Below are positions 10,801-15,719 of a DNA stretch of 64,000 nucleotides, piece by piece. The notes below the pieces were generated by a model. That model did not search any database, was not told the DNA's origin, and saw nothing but the letters and a program-made list of their open reading frames with translations. Origin of the DNA: Gallibacter intestinalis (lineage in GTDB: Bacteria > Bacillota > Clostridia > Peptostreptococcales > Anaerovoracaceae); NCBI RefSeq assembly GCF_014982745.1, contig NZ_JADCKA010000006.1, forward strand, positions 1 through 64,000, written 5' to 3'. The position numbers and the translations under genes were made by a program. The stretch's first letter is position 1, and each line of letters starts with the position of its first letter.

Positions 10801-11833
10801 AATCAACTTTATTTATTATCTTGTTTTTTGTATCGAATTTGTCTAAATCTATATTGATTGCTGCTGCTTTAGCAGTAAATTTGAAGCTCAGATCCGGTGT
10901 TTCCTTTGGATCTTTACTATCAAGAGGCCTTTCCGCCAAAGTATCGTTTACGACCTTATATGTAAATGTAAGTGTATTATCACTTGTGCGTTCAATACTT
11001 TCCACTGCATTCGAAAATGACGCAGCTGTAACTCCGTCTATTGTAACGCTTTTTTTATCACTTGACAAAACGACCTCTCCGCTGACAAATGTCAACCCTT
11101 CCGGAAGAGTCATTGTGTCTGTCATTGTATATTCTTTTGTGAATATACCGGCTTTATCTCTCTGGTTCTGTTTAGATTTTGCCGAAATTGTATATTCTAT
11201 ATCTTTAGATAGCTTTCCATTCGTTGCTATCGGGATCTCATCTACATTAACTGTCTTTTGTACAGGTTCCCATTCAAAATCTGCCACAAAATTTATAGTG
11301 CCGCCCTCTTTTATGATATTACCAGGCATATCATCCGGCTTTGTTACTTCAATATCGTCCTCTGTCACTGTAACTTCAGTAGGAGGCGTTACACCGTTTG
11401 GATAAAAAAATGTAAACGGCTGCGTGAAAGTATCTCCCGGTTTTGCGGATCCTGTTATGTATCTGTTTCCTTCTTCATCAGTTTCAAGTTTATATTCTCT
11501 GCCATAAACAACATACATTCCGTTTTCATCAAAATCAGTAAGTCTTACATCTTTATCTCTGATTTTAACTTTGAATGTTACGGCTTGTGTCTGATCGTTA
11601 GCATGTGAGACACTCACACTTAATACAAACGAACCGCTTCTACCGGTTTCAATATCGATCCTATTCTCATCAGTACTTCCAAGATTTTGCGGACTGAATG
11701 ATATATCTACTGCATGATTGACAGTTCCATCATCAGCTGCGTATGCCGACTGCATAAGTATAGGATTTATCCCTGAAAAAGTTACACAAATTGCCATAAA
11801 AAAAGCAAATGTTTTTTTCAATATTTTGCCCAT
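1..11833 (-). CDS. Giant secreted Cna-B repeat surface protein (3' end outside window)
   Basis: About 3,944 residues lie in the window and the C-terminus is beyond the left edge. The start is the ATG at 11833, because GGAAAGGGA sits at proper spacing; an in-frame ATG at 11839 is too close to it. Residues 1-32 form a signal peptide (KK, hydrophobic core, SAYA cleavage). About residues 40-1250 are DUF11-like beta modules with recurring 'TVTNTG/VTNNG' and 'ITDALP' phrases. About 1300-1950 is a less repetitive beta-rich region. Near 2010-2100 is a SpaA-like prealbumin fold ('LAGAEFTIYTD ... IKETKAPKGY'). About 2100-2325 holds two 'ITK...YTIKEE' domains. From about 2325 to the edge there are tandem Cna-B units (W-N-D, RP, KYSF, YTVKEE, TNT). 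Conserved Lys, Glu and Asn positions would allow intramolecular isopeptide bonds. I read most of the frame and met no stop. A role as cell-wall adhesin or stalk is inferred; the expected LPXTG anchor is not visible here. Confidence 0.9.
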   Translation of the reverse strand, partial: MGKILKKTFAFFMAICVTFSGINPILMQSAYAADDGTVNHAVDISFSPQNLGSTDENRIDIETGRSGSFVLSVSVSHANDQTQAVTFKVKIRDKDVRLTDFDENGMYVVYGREYKLETDEEGNRYITGSAKPGDTFTQPFTFFYPNGVTPPTEVTVTEDDIEVTKPDDMPGNIIKEGGTINFVADFEWEPVQKTVNVDEIPIATNGKLSKDIEYTISAKSKQNQRDKAGIFTKEYTMTDTMTLPEGLTFVSGEVVLSSDKKSVTIDGVTAASFSNAVESIERTSDNTLTFTYKVVNDTLAERPLDSKDPKETPDLSFKFTAKAAAINIDLDKFDTKNKIINKVDFNAKPCLPAEEHNSSDEVPVMIPELGKAFTISKTGSSVQSTLIPGGEILYTITVQNNNPQDLTVDIKDSIPSKTTYVDGSASDGGKKTGNEIIWEKVTIPAGQKAQRTFKVKVDEGLTSDGVINNKATATSEDTTKTSNETENKYTVPRAQLSVTKTSNKVNQSVTEGSVIRYTIKVTNNGMLEGSDTIVDTLPVHLDLVESSLPKGASYDKETRTITIPVTVPANQSKSYSFDAKLVAKGQVNNGTNIANTATLKNTKKSSSTSIKYKANPYSLSLIKEITGQKERTDLGEGWYEVSYRVTVTNSGGALWASDGEKIVDTMSGGLIPLDAYGWASNKTEGTITGKWTSQATGADGDTISAPAIKEGTGTSAQYTSTWSIGDMKAGEKATLDYKAVVELHDGILDTANVTNVAQIYKLGPGSGVSAKPNIISDKYISSVNGKAPLDKLYSDIHPGDVIKYKLTVKNTGYAAKANMLITDALPDFNRDSGFAWEIGKNVTVSGTFGGNTNHSVDALVWENVSIPAQTTKTVEVTLTFPEGVTFDRAFSERRATVYNTLTVKSADGKINQQHQVKHSTVPVELFVEKEAMTADTIVSGKDFSFELKPSDVGYPVSGLTLSDNFEALSGSADVKSVYTGNFTIADKNSYTLRLRYSGDKTSDISVKASGETLTLTAEQKKDLIGIDWVFGDVKSLKVSKDPQMTFTVKEDISKAVVGRNYVSYIYNDRVATDNDKVNLMPKDMLVKTAYKGEKPVTNPGGDNQLAVGDKVKFTIQYKNRHGKELNMTDVVLRDILATGGLAEKSDVAVTIEQHLDADGQEVQNSDIELATTKFDITKSDIESPMAKRIDIKFKGGTLKENESIIISYTVTVGSGFSDSMADHNMGIDKNYDGKININMIHNEVAVSVDEETYETETDFYYTIGQPQLYFMKGLRSEREFNISGEKDHGASNFYSTGADFRLKHAKSLYGSSFSSFGYNMGSRTIGYDDFNMIDYWYPAEEYSIIIYNDAASPEPFTVEELTDQLPEGTKFLGGAYAVEAYTFYGGYSYYENPGMIYSTYRDKNEKSVEVVGDKTIDMYKNYSWYTGDYQKYSKTDDGDITYAEVVSTDPYGNSNKVKDHYVKITPQWDEASNKVTFKITEQNGDPVVLQPGERIAFYYGVIMDEELLNMHKYYDARQNSMESYLFAGTPLDDDDFVNTATLNIDKDYFKVRNDTGIETFNLNSAYRGSVDSTGHGMNDGDCVQISGDTFQSSVAIENEQVTGGIQKKAAARYSPGNLSDDEFITQYKNNQLSDVKSTDMNQLQFGDIVEWEITINIPTYMKGLYLFDAVKVEDTIPSPYEIITASSGTNMFITYGSDKRERAAEVTGNVSDILGAPGQTITINPSKRDSARTNELFASKEETPGTLTLTYFTRYDSEAPLAYMNFENEAKVSLNGRTFDDGISGWGEPVRDESGNIEYIKTVASVFPGANEMSQSYKKIEYKDQSANSVTGDHKVEVPKKREEVTYTSTLYNSGTSDYDNLVIIDKLPEKGDTGTVNSVAKRGSEFGVKLVEDGTVKVLINGEELSSDKYEITYTSKDKSDGYTADEWAGETHADWTADPADAKAVRIKLKEPLPGDSKLEIVFDAYVTDEAEPGEIAWASFGYRYQNTEKSQKPIYAEPAKVGVELPAGTVSVTKQNTSGDVLAGAEFTIYTDKECKTPYEIDGSPAKLITGSDGKASFDKLALETDYWIKETKAPKGYIADGTVYKVRATESVPAVTIGTNGVVTNETEKKPGELTITKQVTDDADNGILGGLFDKSFNVTVSGKFSDGTTEKTYSLKNNEYVTVPNVIYGETYTIKEEISQEYTAEYYVTVNGSTANDNSVTMGEGDASVLIENTSVKEDALYITKSLNGASGTETYRVFVEGTFDDGNGPQKTTKTYTFGPNEYGKLKEVEGAIHGENYIISEESGNYIATVKVDGSVLDPDQNNTVQFADSGKTVIEVVNTETTSISGEKTWNDNNNAGLTRPDSVTVELYQKIKGESGEGIKYKELEVQEGDGGVWNYTFSDLPKYSPDGKEYVYEIKEQPVDNYEAQITGTDLKNNLMMDLSGEKTWNDGSNADLARPMEITVNLYQNDGETPYKTLTVRADLSGKWGYTFTDLPKYDENGDAYKYTVKEKNIPDGYIVEYPGADLDPSSGMYDIDIINTRVVSVEGEKIWKEDENNLSERPEYITVNLLQNGEVIDQKIADESTEWKYSFTDLPKYDAKGAEYKYTVKEEAVPDGYVESVEGYNITNTYVGNLDVSGQKTWVDGNNADGKRPTEITVELYQKIKGSNEEAIKIDSKTITVHDNWKYSFTDLPKYDADGSEYEYTVKEEPVAGYSSKVEGYDVTNTQLTEVNGEKLWNDKDNADQVRPAEITVKLLQNGDEIDQKTVSAADQWKYSFTDLPKYDADGAKYEYTVKEEPVAGYSSKVEGYDVTNTQLTEVNGEKLWNDKDNADKVRPTEITVKLYQKVKDAEGEATEYDSLTVTADNGWKYSFKDLPKYDTNGAEYEYTVKEEPVAGYSSKVEGYDVTNTQLTEISGVKTWKGDDKELSARPESITVKLLQNGEEYDQKTVSAADQWKYSFTDLPKYDADGAEYTYTVKEDKVPEGYVESVDGYNITNTYTGILEISGQKTWVDGNNADSKRPTEITVKLYQKVKNAEGEATEYDSLTVTAENGWKYSFTDLPQYDADGAEYEYTVKEEPVAGYSSELEGYDITNTLLTEISGVKTWKGDDKELSARPESITVKLLQNGEEYDQKTVSAADQWKYSFTDLPKYDADGAEYTYTVKEDKVPEGYVESVDGYNITNTYTGILEISGQKTWNDGNNADQTRPSEITVKLYQKIKGSDEEAAEIASKTITVHDNWKYSFTDLPKYDTNGAEYEYTVKEEPVAGYSSKVEGYDVTNTQLTEVNGEKLWNDKDNADKVRPTEITVKLYQKVKDAEGEATEYDSLTVTADNGWKYSFTDLPKYDADGAKYEYTVKEEPVAGYSSKVEGYDVTNTQLTEVNGEKIWNDNDDADGKRPETITVNLLQNGKQFDSKTVDKSTDWKYSFTDLPKYDDNGAEYEYTVKEEAVPGYSFSVDGFNVTNTLLTEISGEKIWKGDDKEPSARPESITVKLLQNGAEYDQKTVSKTEQWKYSFTDLPKYDADGAEYKYTVKEETVPDGYVESVEGYNITNTYTGNLDVSGQKTWNDGNNADGKRPAEITIKLYQKVKGTEGEGTEYDTATVTADNGWKYSFTDLPQYDTDGNEYEYTVKEEAVPGYSFSVDGYNVTNTLLTEISGEKIWKGDDKEPSARPESITVKLLQNGAEYDQKTVSAADQWKYSFTDLPKYDADGAEYKYTVKEEVVPDGYVESVEGYNITNTYIGNLDVSGQKTWNDGNNADGKRPTEITVELYQKIKGSNEEAIKIDSKTITVNDNWKYSFTDLAQYDTDGNEYEYTVKEEAIPGYSSKVEGYDVTNTQLTEVNGEKIWNDKDNADQVRPAEITIKLLQNGAEYDQKTVNATEQWKYSFTDLPKYDANGAEYEYTVKEEAVAGYSSKVEGYDVTNTQLTEVNGEKIWNDKDNADQVRPAEITIKLLQN
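2280..3159 (-). repeat. Near-identical direct repeat pair at 559 bp offset within the Cna-B array
   Basis: About 2280-2600 and 2839-3159 match almost base for base over roughly 320 bp; only a few differences were seen, for example ggcacc against ggtacc and attgtag against attatag. This spans more than one repeat unit, so it reflects a recent two-unit duplication or gene conversion. Confidence 0.8.
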
Positions 11834-12215
11834 AGTCATTTCCCTTTCCAATCAGTACACCAAATTTGAATATTTGTTTAATACAACTATTTCAAATCTA
11901 ACCACTATATTCTCTAACTTCTCTGAAAAAATTCATATTATTTGGTGACCTTTACTTAATCTAACTTAAATATAAAACTCTTTTTTATTGATTTTACACC
12001 TAATCCCACTACAGAACATGGCTCCATTTACTTTTACATGCATATTCAATTGTACTATAACAACTATTTCTGCTAATCTCCTTTCTTGACAATTACTTTT
12101 ACTATTCTTTAAACTCATTTTTTTCTATTGGTTTGTATATTACCATTTTTATTAAATATTTTCAATATTTTTAGAATATTTAGCTTCTTATGATAATTTT
12201 AAAACTTTTCAGCAC
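11834..12215. other. AT-rich leader and upstream region of the surface-protein gene
   Basis: About 380 bp without a convincing gene. It must hold the promoter and 5' leader of the surface protein on the minus strand, but I cannot pick a clear -35/-10 pair. No riboswitch core that I recognise is present. A 50-codon open frame (11966-12118, minus) lacks a ribosome binding site and is not called as a gene. Confidence 0.5.
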
Positions 12216-12244
12216 AAAAAAAACCAACCTCGAATCGAAGTTGG
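12216..12244 (-). terminator. Intrinsic terminator after the DtxR-type regulator
   Basis: On the minus strand CCAACTTCG, loop ATT, CGAGGTTGG is followed by eight T. It lies 40 bp past the regulator stop codon. Confidence 0.85.
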
Positions 12245-12284
12245 ATATACGATTTTATCTCTTATTATTTAAATATGTTTTACA

Positions 12285-12650
12285 TTATTTGATGTTAAAA
12301 TGCTTTTTAAGTGCATAGAAGCTCTCATCGCTCAGTCCATGTTCAAGGCGGCAAGCATCCTCATATGCGGTCTGATCCTTTACGCCGATTGACATTAATA
12401 TCTTTGCGATTGTTTCATGCTTTTCGTATATATTTTTTGCTATCTTCATACCCTTATCTGTTAAGGTTATATGATTTTTACCGTCAACATCAACATATCC
12501 GTTTTCTTTAAACTGCTTTATTGCTGCAGAAACCGTCGGCCTTGAATATCCAAAATAATTGCATATGTCCGCAGCCCTTACAAACTCCAGCTTTTCTCCT
12601 AGCACCAAGATTGCTTCCAGATAGTTTTCAGCGGATTCTTTTATCTGCAT
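12285..12650 (-). CDS. DtxR/IdeR-type metal-dependent transcriptional regulator
   Basis: 121 residues. An N-terminal winged helix (about 1-65, with 'FGYSRPTVSAAIKQFKENGY' as recognition helix and 'LTDKGMKIA' wing) is followed by the helical dimerisation domain. The C-terminal SH3-like domain of full DtxR is absent, so it has the short MntR-like architecture. The metal site resembles iron sensors: 'DACRLEHGLS' carries Cys100, Glu103 and His104, matching Cys102/Glu105/His106 of DtxR, where MntR has Glu at the Cys position. His78 fits another ligand. The start has GGGAGAAG upstream. It sits directly downstream of the feo genes and is likely the Fe(II)-responsive repressor of feoA/feoB through the TTAG-N6-CTAA sites. 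Manganese sensing is the alternative. Confidence 0.85.
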   Translation of the reverse strand: MQIKESAENYLEAILVLGEKLEFVRAADICNYFGYSRPTVSAAIKQFKENGYVDVDGKNHITLTDKGMKIAKNIYEKHETIAKILMSIGVKDQTAYEDACRLEHGLSDESFYALKKHFNIK

Positions 12651-12732
12651 AATTAACTTCTCCCATCTTAAAATCTGATATTACAAGTATATACTTTTTT
12701 TGAAAATTTGACACTAATTATTTTAACAAATA

Positions 12733-12762
12733 AAGCCGGCATCTTGAAAATACCGGCTTAAA
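12733..12762 (-). terminator. Terminator of the feoB operon
   Basis: On the minus strand AAGCCGG, a 13-base loop, CCGGCTT is followed by TATTTGTT. It lies between the small Cys-rich gene and the regulator, so the regulator is probably transcribed on its own. Confidence 0.7.
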
Positions 12763-12785
12763 CTTAGATTGTACTATTTTACTCT

Positions 12786-12995
12786 TTATCCAATATGAGA
12801 AGTTCTGCTTTCCACTGACTTTTCGTGAGCACCACAGCAGCAATCGCTCTCATGCTTATGATTACCGCCAGAGCAGCAACCTCCCGCAGAGCAACCAATG
12901 CACTTTACACCTCGTTTTTTTGCTCTAATCATATATGTTATCGCAGCTGCAAGACACGCTACTATTATCAATACAGCAATTACATTTACAATCAT
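12786..12995 (-). CDS. FeoB-associated Cys-rich membrane protein
   Basis: 69 residues: one N-terminal transmembrane helix (about 3-23, 'VIAVLIIVACLAAAITYMI'), a short basic stretch, then a Cys/His-rich cytoplasmic tail with C-x2-C, GGCC, HKH and DCCC groups. This layout matches the small Cys-rich proteins often encoded directly after feoB in Firmicutes. They are thought to act as FeoC-like accessory or iron-handling factors; the exact role is unproven. Its ATG overlaps the feoB stop by four bases, so the two are translationally coupled. Confidence 0.88.
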   Translation of the reverse strand: MIVNVIAVLIIVACLAAAITYMIRAKKRGVKCIGCSAGGCCSGGNHKHESDCCCGAHEKSVESRTSHIG

Positions 12996-15007
12996 GCCTG
13001 TTCTACTCCTTTATTGTGAAGAGCATATTCACTGTTAACCTTTGCTTTTGATCTCTTAACTATTATAGTCAGTATAGCCGCAAATGCAAGTACAGCTATG
13101 AGTCCCGGTACAAATCCGTTTCCGAGGGAACCTGTAGTGATAAGAGTTCCTATCTGATATACCAAGAATGCAACTGTGTAGCCTGTGCCAAGCTGCAGAC
13201 CTATACCTGCCCAGAGCCATTTTTTGCTCTGCATTTCAGAATTCATGGCACCTATCGCTGCAAAGCAAGGAGGTGTATACAGATTGAACATCAGGTAAGC
13301 AAGAGCCGCTACAGATGTAAGTCCAAAGATTGCTGCCACATCTCCTGCACCGCCTACCAGTGCCAGTTCATCGGTGTCAATGAAGTTTGTAACACCATAT
13401 ACCACTGCCAGTGTACCTACTACATTTTCTTTAGCGATAAAGCCTGTAATCGCTCCTGCTGCCAGCTGCCATACTCCAAATCCCAGAGGTATCAGCAGAA
13501 CTGCAAATGGTGAAGCGATGCTTGCCAGGATGGATGTATCTTCCATTCCTTCTTCCACAACCTGGAACTGCCAGTTAAATGTCTGCATAATCTGCACTAC
13601 TGCGTTGCAAACCAGGATTATAGTGGCTGCCTTAATTATGTACGCCTTAGCTCTGTTAAGCATTGAGAAAGTAGCTCTCTTAAGGCTAGGCAGCTTGTAT
13701 TCAGGCATTTCCATAATGAAGAAGGATTTTCTGTATTTATGTCCTGTAATCTGCTTTACGAGAAGTGCTCCTAAAAGTATCAGGAAAATACCTACAAAAT
13801 ACATCAGAGGGCCTACCCATGATGCGTCTGCAAAGAAAGCTCCTGCAAACAATGCAATTACCGGAAGCTTTGCGCCGCAAGGCATAAATGGAGTGAGCAT
13901 CGCTGTTGCTCTTCTTTCCCTTTCATCCCTGATGGTTCTGCTGGCCATGATACCAGGAATAGCACATCCTGTACCTATAACAAAAGGAATAACGGATTTT
14001 CCCGAAAGTCCTACTCTCTTAAAGATAGGGTCCATTACTATACTTACACGGGCCATATATCCGCAGTCTTCCAGCATAGCGATGAGGAAGTACATTACCA
14101 TTACCAGAGGCAAGAAGCCGATTACGGCTCCTACACCGCCGACTATACCGTCAGCCAAAAGCGCCGACACTATTGCAGGACTACTTTCCAGAAGGCCTGC
14201 CACCCATCCCTGGAACTGTTCGATGTATGCCACAAGCCAATCTGCAATCAGTGGTCCCAGCCATGCCTGTGACACCCAGAATACTCCCCACATTACAAGG
14301 GCAAATATCAGTATTCCTGCCACCTTGTTTGTAAGTATTGCATCGATTTTATCAAACTTATTCTTTTCTTTAGTAAGAACCTTTCTGGTTTCTGTCGCTT
14401 TTACGATATCATTTACAAAAGCAAAACGCTTTCTGTCCTCTGCTTCCACAGCGTGCTTATCATTAAGATCTATTTCCGCTTGGAGATAAGGAGCCTTCTG
14501 TCCTGCGCCATTGAGCTTAGTTGCCGCTTCAATGACATCCTTTAATCCCTTTTTGTCCGAAGAAGTTGATACCGTGTTTATTACCGGACAGCCTAACTTT
14601 TCAGAAAGGTTTTTAACGTTGATATTTGTCCCCTGCTTTTCATTGAGATCGCTCTTATTTAAAGCAACTACCACAGGGATGCCCAGTTCCAGAAGCTGTG
14701 TCGTAAAGAACAAACTTCTGCTTAGGTTTGTCGCATCAACGATGTTTATAATAACATCTGGATTTTCATCTCTGACATATTTACTGGTGATGCTTTCCTC
14801 CGGAGTAAACGGAGACATCGAATAAGCGCCCGGAAGATCCACTAATATCAACTCTTCCGAACTGTTTGCATATTCTTTTTTTACGGGACTTTCTATGCTC
14901 CCGATGGTAACACCGGCCCAGTTACCAACTCGTTCATTTCTTCCTGTCAGGGCATTGTACATTGTAGTTTTGCCGCTGTTAGGATTGCCGGCCAAAGCAA
15001 TTCTCAT
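12992..15007 (-). CDS. feoB: Ferrous iron transporter FeoB
   Basis: 671 residues. FeoB is the inner-membrane Fe(II) importer with an N-terminal G domain. Seen: G1 'GNPNSGKT' (7-14), switch region 'NWAGVTIGS', G3 'DLPGAYSM' and G4 'NKSD', then a helical GDI-like region to about 210. The polytopic core follows, with the Gate-like segments 'MEDCGYMARVSIVMD', 'PFVIGTGCAIPGIMASRT' and 'MPCGAKLPVI'. Length is normal for clostridial FeoB. The start has GAGAGGAG just upstream. A hairpin terminator and a palindromic GGTTAG/CTAACC site lie between it and feoA, so feoB may have its own iron-controlled promoter. It is coupled to the small Cys-rich gene downstream. Confidence 0.97.
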   Translation of the reverse strand: MRIALAGNPNSGKTTMYNALTGRNERVGNWAGVTIGSIESPVKKEYANSSEELILVDLPGAYSMSPFTPEESITSKYVRDENPDVIINIVDATNLSRSLFFTTQLLELGIPVVVALNKSDLNEKQGTNINVKNLSEKLGCPVINTVSTSSDKKGLKDVIEAATKLNGAGQKAPYLQAEIDLNDKHAVEAEDRKRFAFVNDIVKATETRKVLTKEKNKFDKIDAILTNKVAGILIFALVMWGVFWVSQAWLGPLIADWLVAYIEQFQGWVAGLLESSPAIVSALLADGIVGGVGAVIGFLPLVMVMYFLIAMLEDCGYMARVSIVMDPIFKRVGLSGKSVIPFVIGTGCAIPGIMASRTIRDERERRATAMLTPFMPCGAKLPVIALFAGAFFADASWVGPLMYFVGIFLILLGALLVKQITGHKYRKSFFIMEMPEYKLPSLKRATFSMLNRAKAYIIKAATIILVCNAVVQIMQTFNWQFQVVEEGMEDTSILASIASPFAVLLIPLGFGVWQLAAGAITGFIAKENVVGTLAVVYGVTNFIDTDELALVGGAGDVAAIFGLTSVAALAYLMFNLYTPPCFAAIGAMNSEMQSKKWLWAGIGLQLGTGYTVAFLVYQIGTLITTGSLGNGFVPGLIAVLAFAAILTIIVKRSKAKVNSEYALHNKGVEQA

Positions 15008-15046
15008 GTTGTTTTCTCCTCTCTTTTAAATGTTTAATTGCCATGC

Positions 15047-15064
15047 GGTTAGAAAACGCTAACC
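15047..15064. promoter_or_regulatory. DtxR-box-like operator upstream of feoB
   Basis: Perfect 6-bp arms GGTTAG and CTAACC around a 6-base spacer. It contains the TTAG-N6-CTAA core of the known DtxR/IdeR box and lies 40-57 bp before the feoB start codon. Confidence 0.65.
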
Positions 15065-15074
15065 TATATTTCTG

Positions 15075-15099
15075 AAAAAACGGCGATTATCTCGCCGTT
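15075..15099 (-). terminator. Terminator or attenuator between feoA and feoB
   Basis: On the minus strand AACGGCGA, loop GATAA, TCGCCGTT runs into six T. It would end or attenuate feoA transcripts before feoB. Confidence 0.75.
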
Positions 15100-15134
15100 A
15101 ACTTTTTAAACGACCTTAAAATCAATATATCAAA

Positions 15135-15347
15135 TTATATCAATATTGATCCAGCGATACCCTTATCTATATTGTATCTTCCGTCTTTAATTGAAACCAC
15201 GCATCCTCCCTTTAAGTGAGAGATAACAGTAATCGGTTCCCCGCTGTAACAACCCAGCGAAAACAGGAAGGATTTAAGTTCCTCATCATCTGTTACTATA
15301 TCTTGTATTATATAAGTTTCGCCTATATTAGCCTCTGTAAGTTGCAT
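15135..15347 (-). CDS. feoA: FeoA, SH3-like iron-uptake accessory protein
   Basis: 70 residues, a single FeoA (SH3-like) domain: 'LFSLGCYSGEPITVISHLKGG' matches the family's 'LxxLGfxpGxxv' turn, and 'YNIDKGIAGSILI' the terminal strand. FeoA is a small cytosolic protein that supports FeoB function, probably by binding its G domain. AGGAG lies 10 bases before the ATG. It is the first gene of the feo block, preceded by a clear promoter and a TTAG-N6-CTAA site. Confidence 0.93.
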   Translation of the reverse strand: MQLTEANIGETYIIQDIVTDDEELKSFLFSLGCYSGEPITVISHLKGGCVVSIKDGRYNIDKGIAGSILI

Positions 15348-15369
15348 TGTTTATCCACTCCTTTTATTG

Positions 15370-15383
15370 TTAGTCGTGCCTAA
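15370..15383. promoter_or_regulatory. DtxR-box-like site at the feoA promoter
   Basis: TTAG-TCGTGC-CTAA lies 11 bp downstream of the -10 element, where a bound repressor would block initiation. Confidence 0.55.
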
Positions 15384-15393
15384 TTCATTTTTC

Positions 15394-15421
15394 ATTTTAC
15401 TACAAAAACCATTTTTGTCAA
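15394..15421 (-). promoter_or_regulatory. feoA promoter
   Basis: On the minus strand: -35 TTGACA (15421-15416), 16-bp spacer, -10 TAAAAT (15399-15394). Confidence 0.7.
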
Positions 15422-15498
15422 CACTTGTTTTCCCATGTTTTACAACAATTTTTTTGTATGTTGACAAATATGTAAGGTGATGCTAACATAATTTCGTA

Positions 15499-15512
15499 TT
15501 AGATAATACTAA
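15499..15512. promoter_or_regulatory. Third TTAG-N6-CTAA site, upstream of the feoA promoter
   Basis: TTAG-ATAATA-CTAA, nested in an ATTAG/CTAAT inverted repeat. It sits about 78 bp upstream of the -35 element, so it could be an auxiliary site. It could also be chance in AT-rich DNA. Confidence 0.4.
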
Positions 15513-15537
15513 TCAATCCAATCCTTTTGTTTGTTAC

Positions 15538-15568
15538 GAAAAAAAGCAACCATCTTAACGATAGTTGC
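15538..15568 (-). terminator. Terminator of the tRNA-Glu gene
   Basis: On the minus strand GCAACTATC, loop GTTAA, GATGGTTGC is followed by a run of T (15545-15538). A T run on the other side makes it potentially bidirectional. Confidence 0.8.
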
Positions 15569-15581
15569 TTTTTTCATTTGA

Positions 15582-15656
15582 TGGTACTCCTACCCGGAGT
15601 CGAACCGAGATTGTCGAGATGAGAACCCGATGTCCTAACCATTAGACTATAGGAGC
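15582..15656 (-). tRNA. tRNA-Glu (anticodon CTC)
   Basis: 75 nt with encoded CCA. The acceptor GCTCCTA pairs with TAGGAGT (one G-U), the D-arm is GTCT...GGAC, and the anticodon stem TCGGG/CTCGA has loop TTCTCAT, giving CTC. The T-arm CTCGG/CCGGG has loop TTCGACT. The discriminator base is A. Confidence 0.93.
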
Positions 15657-15678
15657 ATATCTATTATGTCCGTAGTCT

Positions 15679-15707
15679 ATTTTAAAACAAATCCCGGTAA
15701 TTGTAAA
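15679..15707 (-). promoter_or_regulatory. tRNA-Glu promoter
   Basis: On the minus strand: -35 TTTACA (15707-15702), 17-bp spacer, -10 TAAAAT (15684-15679), 22 bp before the tRNA. Confidence 0.65.
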
Positions 15708-15719
15708 TACCTTTATACC

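Noticed and set aside
10764-11405. 213-codon plus-strand frame
   Set aside because: Antisense to the N-terminal part of the adhesin.
11966-12118. 50-codon minus-strand frame in the adhesin leader
   Set aside because: No Shine-Dalgarno sequence before its ATG and no recognisable product.
13374-14489. 371-codon plus-strand frame opposite feoB
   Set aside because: Shadow of feoB; no ribosome binding site and no family resemblance, while feoB has every expected motif.
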